From an uncultured Bacteroidia bacterium (GTDB lineage Bacteria > Bacteroidota > Bacteroidia > Bacteroidales > ML635J-15), in contig CADARW010000019.1 in NCBI GenBank assembly GCA_902790405.1, positions 1 through 39,916 of the forward strand: DNA of 39,916 nt, written 5' to 3'. Under the pieces are notes generated by a model. It had not been told where the DNA came from, ran no database searches, and saw only the letters and a list, made by a program, of their open reading frames with translations. Within the stretch, counting starts at the first letter, position 1. Each line of letters starts with the position of its first letter. The position numbers were made by a program, and so were the translations under genes. Below, piece after piece: positions 25,070 to 32,270 of the stretch.

Positions 25070-25558
25070 TTTGTTTAATGCGTTCTTGCGGATCTGTTCT
25101 TCAAGTTTTCTCTTGTGGCGTTTTGTAAGCCAGCCAATAAGCAGGTTGAAAGCTTCGAGTCCTATGAGGACAAGGGCCGTTGAGACAATTGCCAGTATGT
25201 ACATACCGCCTCCGCATGCAAGTCCGATGGCTGCCGTAACCCATACGCCCGCTGCGGTGGTGAGTCCGCGTATTACGTTTTCGCTTTTGTGAAATATAAT
25301 TGTTCCTGCGCCTATGAAACCTATACCTGTAACTACCTGCGCAGCAATACGTGCAATGTCCCAGCGTTGTTCTTCGCCGAGTTTGATTTCCGAAAAACCG
25401 TAGGCCGACACAATCATGAACAATGCCGAGCCCAATGCTACTAGAAAATGTGTGCGCAGACCGGCCTCTTTTGCGCGGTATTCGCGCTCAAGCCCTATTG
25501 CTCCGCCAAGCATGGCAGCTACAAAAATGCGCAATATGAATTCCCATGTCATATCCAT
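25055..25558 (-). CDS. MgtC/SapB family membrane protein
   Basis: This is an inner-membrane protein of 167 residues. Family members affect Mg2+ homeostasis, membrane potential and, in pathogens, virulence; the role here is not certain. Family signatures are GGAIGLEREYRAKEAGLRTH, GSALFMIVSAYGF, IAAQVVTGIGFIGAGTII and VRGLTTAAGVWVTAAIGLACGG. About five hydrophobic segments are seen. The C-terminal soluble tail is short and charged (KRHKRKLEEQIRKNALNKNK), without the ACT-like domain of long MgtC proteins. The -7 element ends 4 nt before the ATG at 25558, so translation may begin there on a leaderless mRNA or at the second ATG (25552). Confidence 0.92.
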   Translation of the reverse strand: MDMTWEFILRIFVAAMLGGAIGLEREYRAKEAGLRTHFLVALGSALFMIVSAYGFSEIKLGEEQRWDIARIAAQVVTGIGFIGAGTIIFHKSENVIRGLTTAAGVWVTAAIGLACGGGMYILAIVSTALVLIGLEAFNLLIGWLTKRHKRKLEEQIRKNALNKNKPE

Positions 25559-25562
25559 GCTG

Positions 25563-25570
25563 CAAAAATA
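25563..25570 (-). promoter_or_regulatory. Promoter -7 element of mgtC
   Basis: The minus strand reads TATTTTTG (TAnnTTTG), ending 4 nt before the ATG at 25558. The transcription start would fall at or next to the start codon. Confidence 0.5.
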
Positions 25571-25661
25571 TAGATATTATCGATTTGTTGGTGTTATTTT
25601 TTTGGATAAGACGCAAATTTTGCATCTGTATGTGCTATCGTTGCCTGTCACGCCCACAGAT

Positions 25662-25710
25662 TGTCCATTATTAATTATCAATTGTCCATTGTCAATTGTC
25701 CATTCTCCAT
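25662..25710. repeat. Short ATTGTCCATT / CAATTGTC direct repeats
   Basis: ATTGTCCATT occurs three times within about 45 bp, with AATTATCAATTG and a CATTCTCCAT variant between and after the copies. It is non-coding and lies just upstream of the tRNA gene. The repeats supply a TTG (25689) that could serve as a -33 element. Confidence 0.6.
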
Positions 25711-25718
25711 TATTTTTG
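25689..25718 (+). promoter_or_regulatory. Promoter of tRNA-Ala
   Basis: TTG at 25689 and TATTTTTG at 25711-25718, offset 22 nt, as at the rRNA promoter. The -7 element ends 10 nt before the mature tRNA. Confidence 0.55.
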
Positions 25719-25728
25719 CATCGCATTT

Positions 25729-25801
25729 GGGGAATTAGCTCATCTGGTAGAGCGTCAGGTTCGCAATCTGAAGGTGGTCGGTTCGAGTCCGATATTCTCC
25801 A
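25729..25801 (+). tRNA. tRNA-Ala (anticodon CGC)
   Basis: A complete 73-nt cloverleaf folds. The acceptor is GGGGAAT/ATTCTCC, the D-stem GCTC/GAGC, the anticodon stem TCAGG/TCTGA with loop TTCGCAA, and the T-arm GTCGG-TTCGAGT-CCGAT, with discriminator A. The anticodon CGC reads the codon GCG. The acceptor has the G3-U70 wobble pair, the major identity element for alanyl-tRNA synthetase, which confirms Ala independently of the anticodon. CCA is not encoded. A terminator begins 2 nt downstream. Confidence 0.96.
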
Positions 25802-25802
25802 C

Positions 25803-25831
25803 AAAAAAAGCCGACATTGTCGGCTTTTTTT
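25803..25831. terminator. Bidirectional terminator between tRNA-Ala and C10 protease gene
   Basis: AAAAAAAGCCGAC / GTCGGCTTTTTTT is a perfect 13-bp inverted repeat with a 3-nt loop and T-runs on both strands. The stop codon of the minus-strand protease gene overlaps its edge. It ends both converging transcripts. Confidence 0.92.
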
Positions 25832-27944
25832 ATCGTTCTACAATAATTTTTCTTGTTGTGCACTTCCCGTCAATATCGATGATTCGTGTGAGGTAAGTGC
25901 CATCGGAGAGTTTTTCGGTGCTTACAGTATATCTGTCGCAAGGTGCCAATGTATTTTCGGAAACGCATCTGCCAGTAATATCGTAAATAGATATGCTAAC
26001 TATGTCGCGTCCTTCAAAATTTATTTCGGAACTTGCTGGGTTAGGGTAAATTGATACATTCTGGCTGTTGTATTCGTCGATTCCTGTTTCGACCACATTG
26101 TATGCAAGCTTGAAACCGCCGCCACGTACTGATGAGTTGCTTGTGAAATATATCGTAGCATTGTTGCCATCGAAATGAATAGGTTCGGGGATAGTATCGC
26201 CCGAGAATGTTGCATATGGTCTGCCGTTGCGATAAATTTTCACAAAGTCCTTGCCGTACTCGGTGTCGAGTTCAAGGAATTCGAAGGTGAACGACGATGG
26301 ATTTTCGGGAGCAATCCTCCAGCGGCAGTTGCTGCCATCGTAATAGTTCCATCCGTTGCTGCCGTCGGTTAAGGTGTCGCGCATTTCGGTGACGGTTACC
26401 GACGAATTGCAGTAGGTCGGCCTTATCGGTTCGTACGACATGTTCCAGCCGTAGCCCGAGACGGTTGCGTCGGAAACGAAGTGAACCAGCATTTCGGTGG
26501 AATTAACGGTATATGATTCGTCTGGCACGTCGCTGCCGAAGATGCTGGCGACTACAGGTGCTTCGTCGGTGGCACCGGCATAAATTATTATGTTGTCGCT
26601 CTCGTCGATGTCGAACTTGTTGAATTTCAATGTATAGCCTTCTACCGAATCCTGTGCCGAAATTAGCCACGAGCAGTCGCTGTCAGGTGCGTATTCGTTG
26701 AGCGGTCCGCTGCCGTCGTCGAGGGTGCCTTCGTAGAAGTTCATGACCTTAACTCCCTCGCAGACTTGGTTTTCGTATTTTGGTGTGGCATTGATAATCA
26801 CTTCGTGTGCTAGTCGGAAGTTCGAGCCACCTGGCGAAAGGCTGCTGACAATGAAAAATCCATCGTACGAACCGCCCCATCCCCAGTTGATGTGGTAGTG
26901 GGTCGAGTCGCTGTAGCCGTCGAATACAAAGGCGTGGCCGCTGTTATATACATAGTCGCCCCAGCCTGCATAGTAGAGGGGAATCCGGCGGTCGAGGTGG
27001 TTGACGAGGATTCCGTTCCATATGCTGTCGGGAATTACTGTGTCGTTGTCGATGTTGTCGGGGATTACCGTCGGCAGGCTGTCCTTGAAGATATATCGTG
27101 CTTCGTCGTTGTAGCCGAAGTAGTTACGCATGGTGTAGGCTCCCTTGTGGTTGTTCATGCCGCTGCCGCGCGGACCGTAGTTCATATCGACCGAAACGCC
27201 TATATTGTACAGAAGTCGTGCAAGGTTGTCGTTGTAGTCGGTAGGCATAGTGGGCATATAGTCGTAGTCGTAGTGCTGTTGCGAGAAGTCCACCTCGAGG
27301 TGTCCGTAGGTTGGATGGTCGTAGCCGTAGCTGCCAGTTCCCTGAGTTGGGTAGCGGAAATAGTTGAAAACCTGGGCGATAGCCGTAGCAACGCAACCTA
27401 CAACTACGTGACCGTCTTCGCCGGCGGCATCTTCGGGACACATTGAGCTGAAGTATTTTCCTTGGTTCCATTTGGTTGTAAGAAGCGGGTCAACAGTAGG
27501 CACTTCGCGGGGTTGGAAATTTTCTGCCGAATAGTGCTCCCATTCGGCGGTTGTGTGCGACGATGCAGACTGTCCGTTCTTTATTGCATAAGCAATTTGT
27601 GATGCGTACGATTTCAGCACAGCCTCTACGCTAGGGTGACGGTCGGTTGCATTGCATGGGCTTTCGTACGAAAATGCAAGCAAAGGTTCCACCGAACGGT
27701 CAGCCGACACGATTACAAACCCAGTGGGGGCAAGGTTGTACACGTGGAATACTTCGCTTCCGTCGAAAGTTTCGGTATATGAATCGGCAATCTTGTAGTT
27801 GCTGGGATTTGCTCCAAGCTCCGAAAAGCGTTCGGCAATTATGTTGTTGGCGATGGTTCGGCCTTCGGTTATGCCTACACTTTGTGCGAAAGCAAGGTTT
27901 ACGAGCATTATTGCTATTGTTGTGGCAAGTAAAAATCTTTTCAT
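25830..27944 (-). CDS. Peptidase C10 (streptopain-like) with two CUB-like domains and T9SS sorting domain
   Basis: This is a secreted cysteine protease of 704 residues. The signal peptide MKRFLLATTIAIMLVNLAFA is followed by an inhibitory propeptide (about 21-150; GFVIVSADRSVEPLLAFSYE is typical of Spi/SpeB-type prodomains). The catalytic domain (about 150-390) has Cys184 in VVVGCVATAIAQVFNYFRYP, His337 in NSGHAFVFDGY, and HINWGWGGSYDGFF. Two CUB-like domains follow: 395-505, and 510-615 with DFVKIYRNGRPYATFSGD. The protein ends with a T9SS sorting domain (SIYPNPASSEINFEG... DGTYLTRI). An in-frame ATG at 27974 lies inside the promoter, so 27944 is the start. Likely roles are extracellular protein degradation and self-activation by propeptide cleavage (family knowledge). 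Confidence 0.93.
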   Translation of the reverse strand: MKRFLLATTIAIMLVNLAFAQSVGITEGRTIANNIIAERFSELGANPSNYKIADSYTETFDGSEVFHVYNLAPTGFVIVSADRSVEPLLAFSYESPCNATDRHPSVEAVLKSYASQIAYAIKNGQSASSHTTAEWEHYSAENFQPREVPTVDPLLTTKWNQGKYFSSMCPEDAAGEDGHVVVGCVATAIAQVFNYFRYPTQGTGSYGYDHPTYGHLEVDFSQQHYDYDYMPTMPTDYNDNLARLLYNIGVSVDMNYGPRGSGMNNHKGAYTMRNYFGYNDEARYIFKDSLPTVIPDNIDNDTVIPDSIWNGILVNHLDRRIPLYYAGWGDYVYNSGHAFVFDGYSDSTHYHINWGWGGSYDGFFIVSSLSPGGSNFRLAHEVIINATPKYENQVCEGVKVMNFYEGTLDDGSGPLNEYAPDSDCSWLISAQDSVEGYTLKFNKFDIDESDNIIIYAGATDEAPVVASIFGSDVPDESYTVNSTEMLVHFVSDATVSGYGWNMSYEPIRPTYCNSSVTVTEMRDTLTDGSNGWNYYDGSNCRWRIAPENPSSFTFEFLELDTEYGKDFVKIYRNGRPYATFSGDTIPEPIHFDGNNATIYFTSNSSVRGGGFKLAYNVVETGIDEYNSQNVSIYPNPASSEINFEGRDIVSISIYDITGRCVSENTLAPCDRYTVSTEKLSDGTYLTRIIDIDGKCTTRKIIVER

Positions 27945-27971
27945 TGTCGTGACATGATTATTTGTATGGTG

Positions 27972-27979
27972 CAAATGTA
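27972..27979 (-). promoter_or_regulatory. Promoter -7 element of the C10 protease gene
   Basis: The minus strand reads TACATTTG (TAnnTTTG), 27 nt before the ATG at 27944. It overlaps the in-frame ATG at 27974 and so rules that start out. No good -33 TTG was found. Confidence 0.6.
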
Positions 27980-28088
27980 CTAAAAAAATGTAATTTTAAA
28001 AGATGATTTGGAGAAAAAACGACAACTTAAACGCAATGACAAACTCAAACACAAAGGGCTGAATGGCTCAAAGGCTAAAAGCCAATTT

Positions 28089-28128
28089 CAAACCATCCCA
28101 AACCACCTCAAACAACATCAAACAGGCT
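28089..28128. repeat. 10-bp tandem repeat CAAACNNNNN, four units
   Basis: Four consecutive decamers are CAAACCATCC, CAAACCACCT, CAAACAACAT and CAAACAGGCT. They lie in the 305-bp spacer between divergent genes. GGCTAAAAGC occurs on both sides (28073 and 28125). No gene is seen. Confidence 0.65.
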
Positions 28129-28161
28129 AAAAGCTATTGTAATATATCCATTTTATTGTAC

Positions 28162-28181
28162 AGACGCAATTCATTGCGTCT
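28162..28181. repeat. Perfect palindrome AGACGCAAT-TC-ATTGCGTCT
   Basis: A 9-bp perfect inverted repeat with a 2-nt centre lies in the spacer between the C10 protease and CBS genes. It is not followed by a T-run, so it is more like a dispersed palindromic element than a terminator. Confidence 0.55.
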
Positions 28182-28205
28182 CAACTCAACTCAACGGAAC
28201 CCTAT

Positions 28206-28241
28206 AAACGTGCAAAGCACATAGAAACGCCGCAGGCACAG
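28206..28241. repeat. Two AAACG mini-hairpin units
   Basis: AAACGTGCAAAGCACATAG and AAACGCCGCAGGCACAG. The first differs by one base from the unit at 16958-16975 over 18 bp. The second shares CGCCGCAGGCA with 16783-16793. The array ends about 10 bp upstream of the CBS gene's -7 element. Confidence 0.6.
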
Positions 28242-28251
28242 AAACTTTTAT

Positions 28252-28259
28252 TATCTTTG
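28252..28259 (+). promoter_or_regulatory. Promoter -7 element of the envelope operon
   Basis: TATCTTTG (TAnnTTTG) ends 20 nt before the TTG start codon of the CBS gene. The -33 region is occupied by the mini-hairpin repeat and has no clear TTG. Confidence 0.55.
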
Positions 28260-28279
28260 CCGCCTAAAATTTATACAAA

Positions 28280-28942
28280 TTGACAGCAGAAGAAATAATC
28301 GATTCGTCGGTTCCATACGTTACGACCAAGTACACGCTTTCGCGAGTGTTGTCGTTTATGGACACTTTCAAGATATCGCACATGCCAGTCGTCGAAGGCG
28401 ACAAGTATATCGGGCTTGTGTCGGAGGATGAGATATACGACAGGGATTCGTTCGAGGAGCCGGTTTCGGGCATGGGTGTTCTGCCAGCTCCGCATGTGCT
28501 TTCGTCGCAGCATATATTCGACGCTCTCGCCGTGGCAGTGCGCTTCAATATTCCAATTGTGCCGGTTATTGATGCCGACCACAAGTATTTGGGTTCCATA
28601 TCGTTGCAAACACTAATGTCGTCAATGGCCAAGATTACAAACGTAGAGGCTAAGGGCGCCGTGCTTATTCTCGAAATGGGTGTGCACGACTATTCGTTGT
28701 CGGAAATCGCAAGGATAGTGGAGTCAGAAAACGGCAGGATATTGGCATCCTATGTCACTGAATACGAAGATTCCACAAAGATTGATGTTACAATCGTTCT
28801 CAACCAGACCGAAATATCGCCCGTGGTAAAGTCGCTCGAGCGTTACGGATACAAGGTAAATGCCTTTTTCTCGGGAGTAAACATGATGGATGATTTCTAT
28901 CGCGACAGATACGACTTGCTAATGAACTACATGAAGATATGA
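28280..28942 (+). CDS. CBS-domain protein with ACT-like C-terminus
   Basis: This is a cytoplasmic protein of 220 residues, probably a nucleotide-sensing regulatory protein. A CBS pair occupies about 5-118 (ISHMPVVEGDKYIGLVSEDE and IPIVPVIDADHKYLGSIS are the two CBS cores). Residues about 125-195 look ACT-like (AKGAVLILEMGVHDYSLSEI, TKIDVTIVLNQTEISPVVKS). No in-frame ATG exists before residue 28, which lies within the first CBS motif, so the TTG at 28280 is taken as the start. The last 4 bp overlap the next gene (ATGA), which indicates translational coupling. The effector and the regulated target are not evident from sequence. Confidence 0.88.
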   Translation: MTAEEIIDSSVPYVTTKYTLSRVLSFMDTFKISHMPVVEGDKYIGLVSEDEIYDRDSFEEPVSGMGVLPAPHVLSSQHIFDALAVAVRFNIPIVPVIDADHKYLGSISLQTLMSSMAKITNVEAKGAVLILEMGVHDYSLSEIARIVESENGRILASYVTEYEDSTKIDVTIVLNQTEISPVVKSLERYGYKVNAFFSGVNMMDDFYRDRYDLLMNYMKI

Positions 28943-30324
28943 GAAAAAATCTCCTTGCGTGCATATTGCTGATCTGTTCGGTTTGTGCATTTGCACAGGA
29001 GAAATATTTGCATATATCCGAGATTTCGCTTTCGGGAAACGAGAAGACAAAACCACAGACAATACTTCGCGAGTTCGGCTATTCGGCTGGCGACAGCATT
29101 TCGGAGTCCGACATCGACAAGGGAATGCAGGCTTTTGCTGACAACTTGCGCAGGCTTATGCTATTCAACGATGTTGGTGTTTCGTATTCGGCCGATAGTG
29201 CAGGAACTGTCGCTGTCGATGTAAAGGTCGTAGAGCGCTGGTACTATTGGGTTTATCCCATACTCGAAATTGCCGACCGCAACCTTACGTCGTATTTCTA
29301 CTACAAGAATTTCAAACGGATAAACTATGGCGTGGCATTCGACTGGCTCAACTTTTGCGGGCGCAACGAGATGCTCAACTTCAAGCTGAGACTTGGCTAC
29401 AAGGAACACTACGCGGTATCGTACCAGAAGCCCAATATCGGCAGAAGGCGTTGGAACGGGATATGGCTCAAGGCCGAATTTTTCCGTCAGAAAAACGACA
29501 TAGCCTACGTGTCGGAATGCAAGCCCGTGTATGCCGACGACGAGGGAAAATATATCCGTCGCATGTTTGATGCCGGTGTGGGCTACGTGTTCCGTCCGCA
29601 TGTAAACTACGAATTTTCGTTGTCGCTCACCTACCAGAATGTAATCAGCCGCGATTCGCTTTTGTTGGCCTATGCTCCCGATAAGCAGAATTATATGGTT
29701 CCGGCATTTAGCTTCGACTACGACAACCGCGACAGCAAGGTGGCTCCCACATCGGGAATACATGCCCGTCTAGGAGTGAAGGTGTTTACCGACTTCGATG
29801 CAAATGCCTTCGCCTTTGCAAGCTTAGGGCTGCAATACAATACGAGTATATATAAGGATAGGCTGTTTTATCACGGCACACTCTTGCACAGCCAGTTTTT
29901 CGGAAGCTATTCGGCAGTGCCGACGAACATGAGAATAGAATTGTGCCGCAACAACCTCATACGCGGGTTCGACTATTATTATATTCTGGGACAGAACTTT
30001 TCGGCCTTGCAGAATACTTTCAGCGTAAAACTGCTCGACAGACGCGATTTTTCGTTGCCGCGCTGGATTCCGAAGAAGTTCAGGGAGCCGTATATTCAAA
30101 TTTATGCCGACATATTTGCCGATTTGGCGTATTGTAGTAATTTTGCGGCTGGTTTTAATGGCGAGAATCCATTGTTACACAAGCCTATATACTCGGCAGG
30201 AGCCGGGTTGAGCTTCGAAACCTACTACGACCGAGTACTGAAGGTTTATGCGGCATACAATGGAAACTTTAATTTTTTCGGGGTGTTTGTCGATTATGTG
30301 ACGCCCATTTATAAGAAATTTTGA
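28939..30324 (+). CDS. Outer-membrane Omp85-like protein with a single POTRA domain
   Basis: This protein has 461 residues. The signal peptide is MRKNLLACILLICSVCAFAQ. One POTRA domain spans about 24-100 (LHISEISLSGNEKTKPQTIL, NLRRLMLFNDVGVSYS, VAVDVKVVERW). A beta-barrel of alternating aromatic strands fills the rest (FSFDYDNRDSKVAPTSGIHA, ELCRNNLIRGFDYYYILGQN), with a C-terminal aromatic residue (YKKF). The R-G-F/Y motif typical of the Omp85 L6 loop appears as RGFDYY. It resembles BamA/TamA-type barrels but has one POTRA instead of three to five. Related single-POTRA proteins may insert or export proteins or lipids. It overlaps the CBS gene by 4 bp and lies 11 bp before nadK. Function is inferred from the fold. 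Confidence 0.82.
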   Translation: MRKNLLACILLICSVCAFAQEKYLHISEISLSGNEKTKPQTILREFGYSAGDSISESDIDKGMQAFADNLRRLMLFNDVGVSYSADSAGTVAVDVKVVERWYYWVYPILEIADRNLTSYFYYKNFKRINYGVAFDWLNFCGRNEMLNFKLRLGYKEHYAVSYQKPNIGRRRWNGIWLKAEFFRQKNDIAYVSECKPVYADDEGKYIRRMFDAGVGYVFRPHVNYEFSLSLTYQNVISRDSLLLAYAPDKQNYMVPAFSFDYDNRDSKVAPTSGIHARLGVKVFTDFDANAFAFASLGLQYNTSIYKDRLFYHGTLLHSQFFGSYSAVPTNMRIELCRNNLIRGFDYYYILGQNFSALQNTFSVKLLDRRDFSLPRWIPKKFREPYIQIYADIFADLAYCSNFAAGFNGENPLLHKPIYSAGAGLSFETYYDRVLKVYAAYNGNFNFFGVFVDYVTPIYKKF

Positions 30325-30335
30325 TTGGAAAATAT

Positions 30336-31217
30336 ATGAACATAGCTATTCACGGACGAAACTTCGGGAGCAATTTCAGCGGAATGCTGATACAATTGTT
30401 CGAACTGATGAAGGAATATGGAATGGAGTTGTATGTCAACGAGAAATTCTACAACTTTATGGTCGAGAAGACTATGTTTCGTCCCGAAGTGAAAGGCTTG
30501 TATTCCGACAAGTTGCCAGCCGACGTGAAGTTCGACTTCATGCTCAGCATCGGTGGCGACGGCACTTTTCTCGAGTCGGCGACTTTTGTCGGTGCATCGG
30601 GAATACCAATGTTGGGCATAAATACCGGCAGGCTCGGATTCTTGTCGTATGTCAACTCGCATAACATCCGCAAGGCAATCGAACAGCTTGTTAATCACGA
30701 TTATGAGATCGAGAAGAGGATGCTTCTGGAAGTGTCTGCCGAAACGCCGTTCTATGGCGACATAAATTTCTGCCTCAACGATTTTTCCATCCTCAAGAAG
30801 TCGCGTCTGAGCATGATAAAAATCAAGGTTTCGGCCGACGACAACTACATCAACACATATTGGTCCGACGGACTTATTGTTTCGACACCTACAGGCTCCA
30901 CCGCCTATTCGCTAAGTTGCGGCGGTCCTATTGTCACTTCGCAGTCGAACGTAATGCTTATCACACCTATTGCAAATCACAATCTTACGGTTCGTCCGCT
31001 AGTAATTTCGGCCGATTCGGAGATAAAAATTTCGGTCGATTCCAACGAAGGAAGTGTGCTCGCTTCGCTCGATTACAAGTCGTATGCAATAAAGAATCTG
31101 AAGCAGATTACAATTCGCCGCGCAAATTTTTATATTAATTTTGTGAATCTATTTAAAAATACATATTTTTGCACCCTAAGAGAAAAGCTTATGTGGGGAG
31201 TTGATTTAAGAAATTAG
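30336..31217 (+). CDS. nadK: NAD kinase
   Basis: This cytoplasmic enzyme phosphorylates NAD+ to NADP+ with ATP and is the only known route to NADP. The protein has 293 residues. Motifs are MLSIGGDGTFLESATFVG (the GGDGT phosphate loop), IPMLGINTGRLGFLSYV, SDGLIVSTPTGSTAYSLSCG (NAD-binding and active site), and TVRPLVISADSEI. A TTG five codons upstream is possible, but it overlaps the previous stop codon; the ATG at 30336 (MNIAIHGRNFG) matches the family N-terminus. It is part of the plus-strand envelope operon starting at 28280. Confidence 0.96.
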   Translation: MNIAIHGRNFGSNFSGMLIQLFELMKEYGMELYVNEKFYNFMVEKTMFRPEVKGLYSDKLPADVKFDFMLSIGGDGTFLESATFVGASGIPMLGINTGRLGFLSYVNSHNIRKAIEQLVNHDYEIEKRMLLEVSAETPFYGDINFCLNDFSILKKSRLSMIKIKVSADDNYINTYWSDGLIVSTPTGSTAYSLSCGGPIVTSQSNVMLITPIANHNLTVRPLVISADSEIKISVDSNEGSVLASLDYKSYAIKNLKQITIRRANFYINFVNLFKNTYFCTLREKLMWGVDLRN

Positions 31218-31266
31218 CCCTATGTAAGGTGTTGGTTTATAAGAAAATAGAAAATATTTTAACGAT

Positions 31267-32226
31267 ATGAAGAGATTTGCAGTCTTGACAATTCTATTGC
31301 TTTTTGTGACGTTTTTTGCCGTTGCACAGAGCAGAGATTGGAGAAGATACAGGCATGAATTGGTTTTTGGAGCCGGTACAGCTGAGTTTATGGGCGACCT
31401 TGGTGGAGGTAAAGGCGTCGGTACTCACTTTGTAAAGGATTTCGATATCCAGGCTGGCCGTTGGGCGTTTATGGCTGCTTATGGATATAAGGTTTCCGAA
31501 AGATTTACTTTGCGTACTGGTTTGTATTACGGACGTGTTTACGGAAGCGACCGCTTTACTCCCGAATATGCACGTAACGGACGTAACCTTACTTTCCGTT
31601 CGCCGATAGTCGAGTTGAACGAAGTCGTTGAATTTTCGTTGCTCCGCGAAACTTACGGACATCGCTATCATATCAAGCGTGCCAAAGGTAGAAAGCCGAC
31701 ACCGAACATTTACATTTTTGCCGGAGTTGGAGGATTCTTCTTCAATCCGAGGGCTCAGTACCTTCCTGTTGTAAAGGATGAATTTGGTAATGCTGTAGTC
31801 GATGCCGAAGGCAATACTACTCCCGACCAGTCCGATTCAAGATACGGAAAGTGGTATTCGTTGCAGCCACTTGGAACCGAAGGACAGGGTTATGTTTCGA
31901 CGCGCAAAAGGTACAGCCGCATTCAGATGTCGATTCCGTTCGGTGTAGGTATGAATGCTCTTATCAATAGAAGCTGGGGTATAGGTTTCGACTTCGGTTT
32001 CCGCTACACACTTTCCGACTATATCGACGATGTAAGCAACACATACGTTTCTCCTGATATTTACGACGACGACGTTGCAAGATATTTTTCTAATCCAGAT
32101 AGCAAATACCCTGTTGGTGCTGGCGAGCAACGAGGCGACAACAAGTGGAACGATGCTTATATGTTCTTGACAATCAAGGTTACATACAAGTTGTTCTCGA
32201 ATCGCAGAGGTAGATCCAAATTTTAA
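31267..32226 (+). CDS. Outer-membrane beta-barrel protein, DUF6089-like
   Basis: This is a 319-residue exported protein with signal peptide MKRFAVLTILLLFVTFFAVA. The mature part begins with RRYRHELVFGAGTAEFMGDLG, the pattern seen in DUF6089 barrels found next to uppS/bamA in Bacteroidales. It is rich in alternating aromatic/glycine strands (FMAAYGYKVSERFTLRTGLY, IYIFAGVGGFFFNPRAQY, WGIGFDFGFRYTLSDYIDDV). It ends FSNRRGRSKF with a terminal Phe, as expected for a barrel handled by BAM. It starts 49 bp after nadK, with no clear promoter between them. It is paralogous to the next gene. The function of the family is unknown. Confidence 0.83.
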   Translation: MKRFAVLTILLLFVTFFAVAQSRDWRRYRHELVFGAGTAEFMGDLGGGKGVGTHFVKDFDIQAGRWAFMAAYGYKVSERFTLRTGLYYGRVYGSDRFTPEYARNGRNLTFRSPIVELNEVVEFSLLRETYGHRYHIKRAKGRKPTPNIYIFAGVGGFFFNPRAQYLPVVKDEFGNAVVDAEGNTTPDQSDSRYGKWYSLQPLGTEGQGYVSTRKRYSRIQMSIPFGVGMNALINRSWGIGFDFGFRYTLSDYIDDVSNTYVSPDIYDDDVARYFSNPDSKYPVGAGEQRGDNKWNDAYMFLTIKVTYKLFSNRRGRSKF

Positions 32227-32270
32227 GATTATTTTAAAAATATTCTGGATGATTCTACGTTATATCCAAT

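Noticed and set aside
25729-25831. tRNA gene as an integration site of a mobile element
   Set aside because: No integrase, no duplicated tRNA 3' end and no phage or transposon genes were found near it; a normal terminator follows directly.
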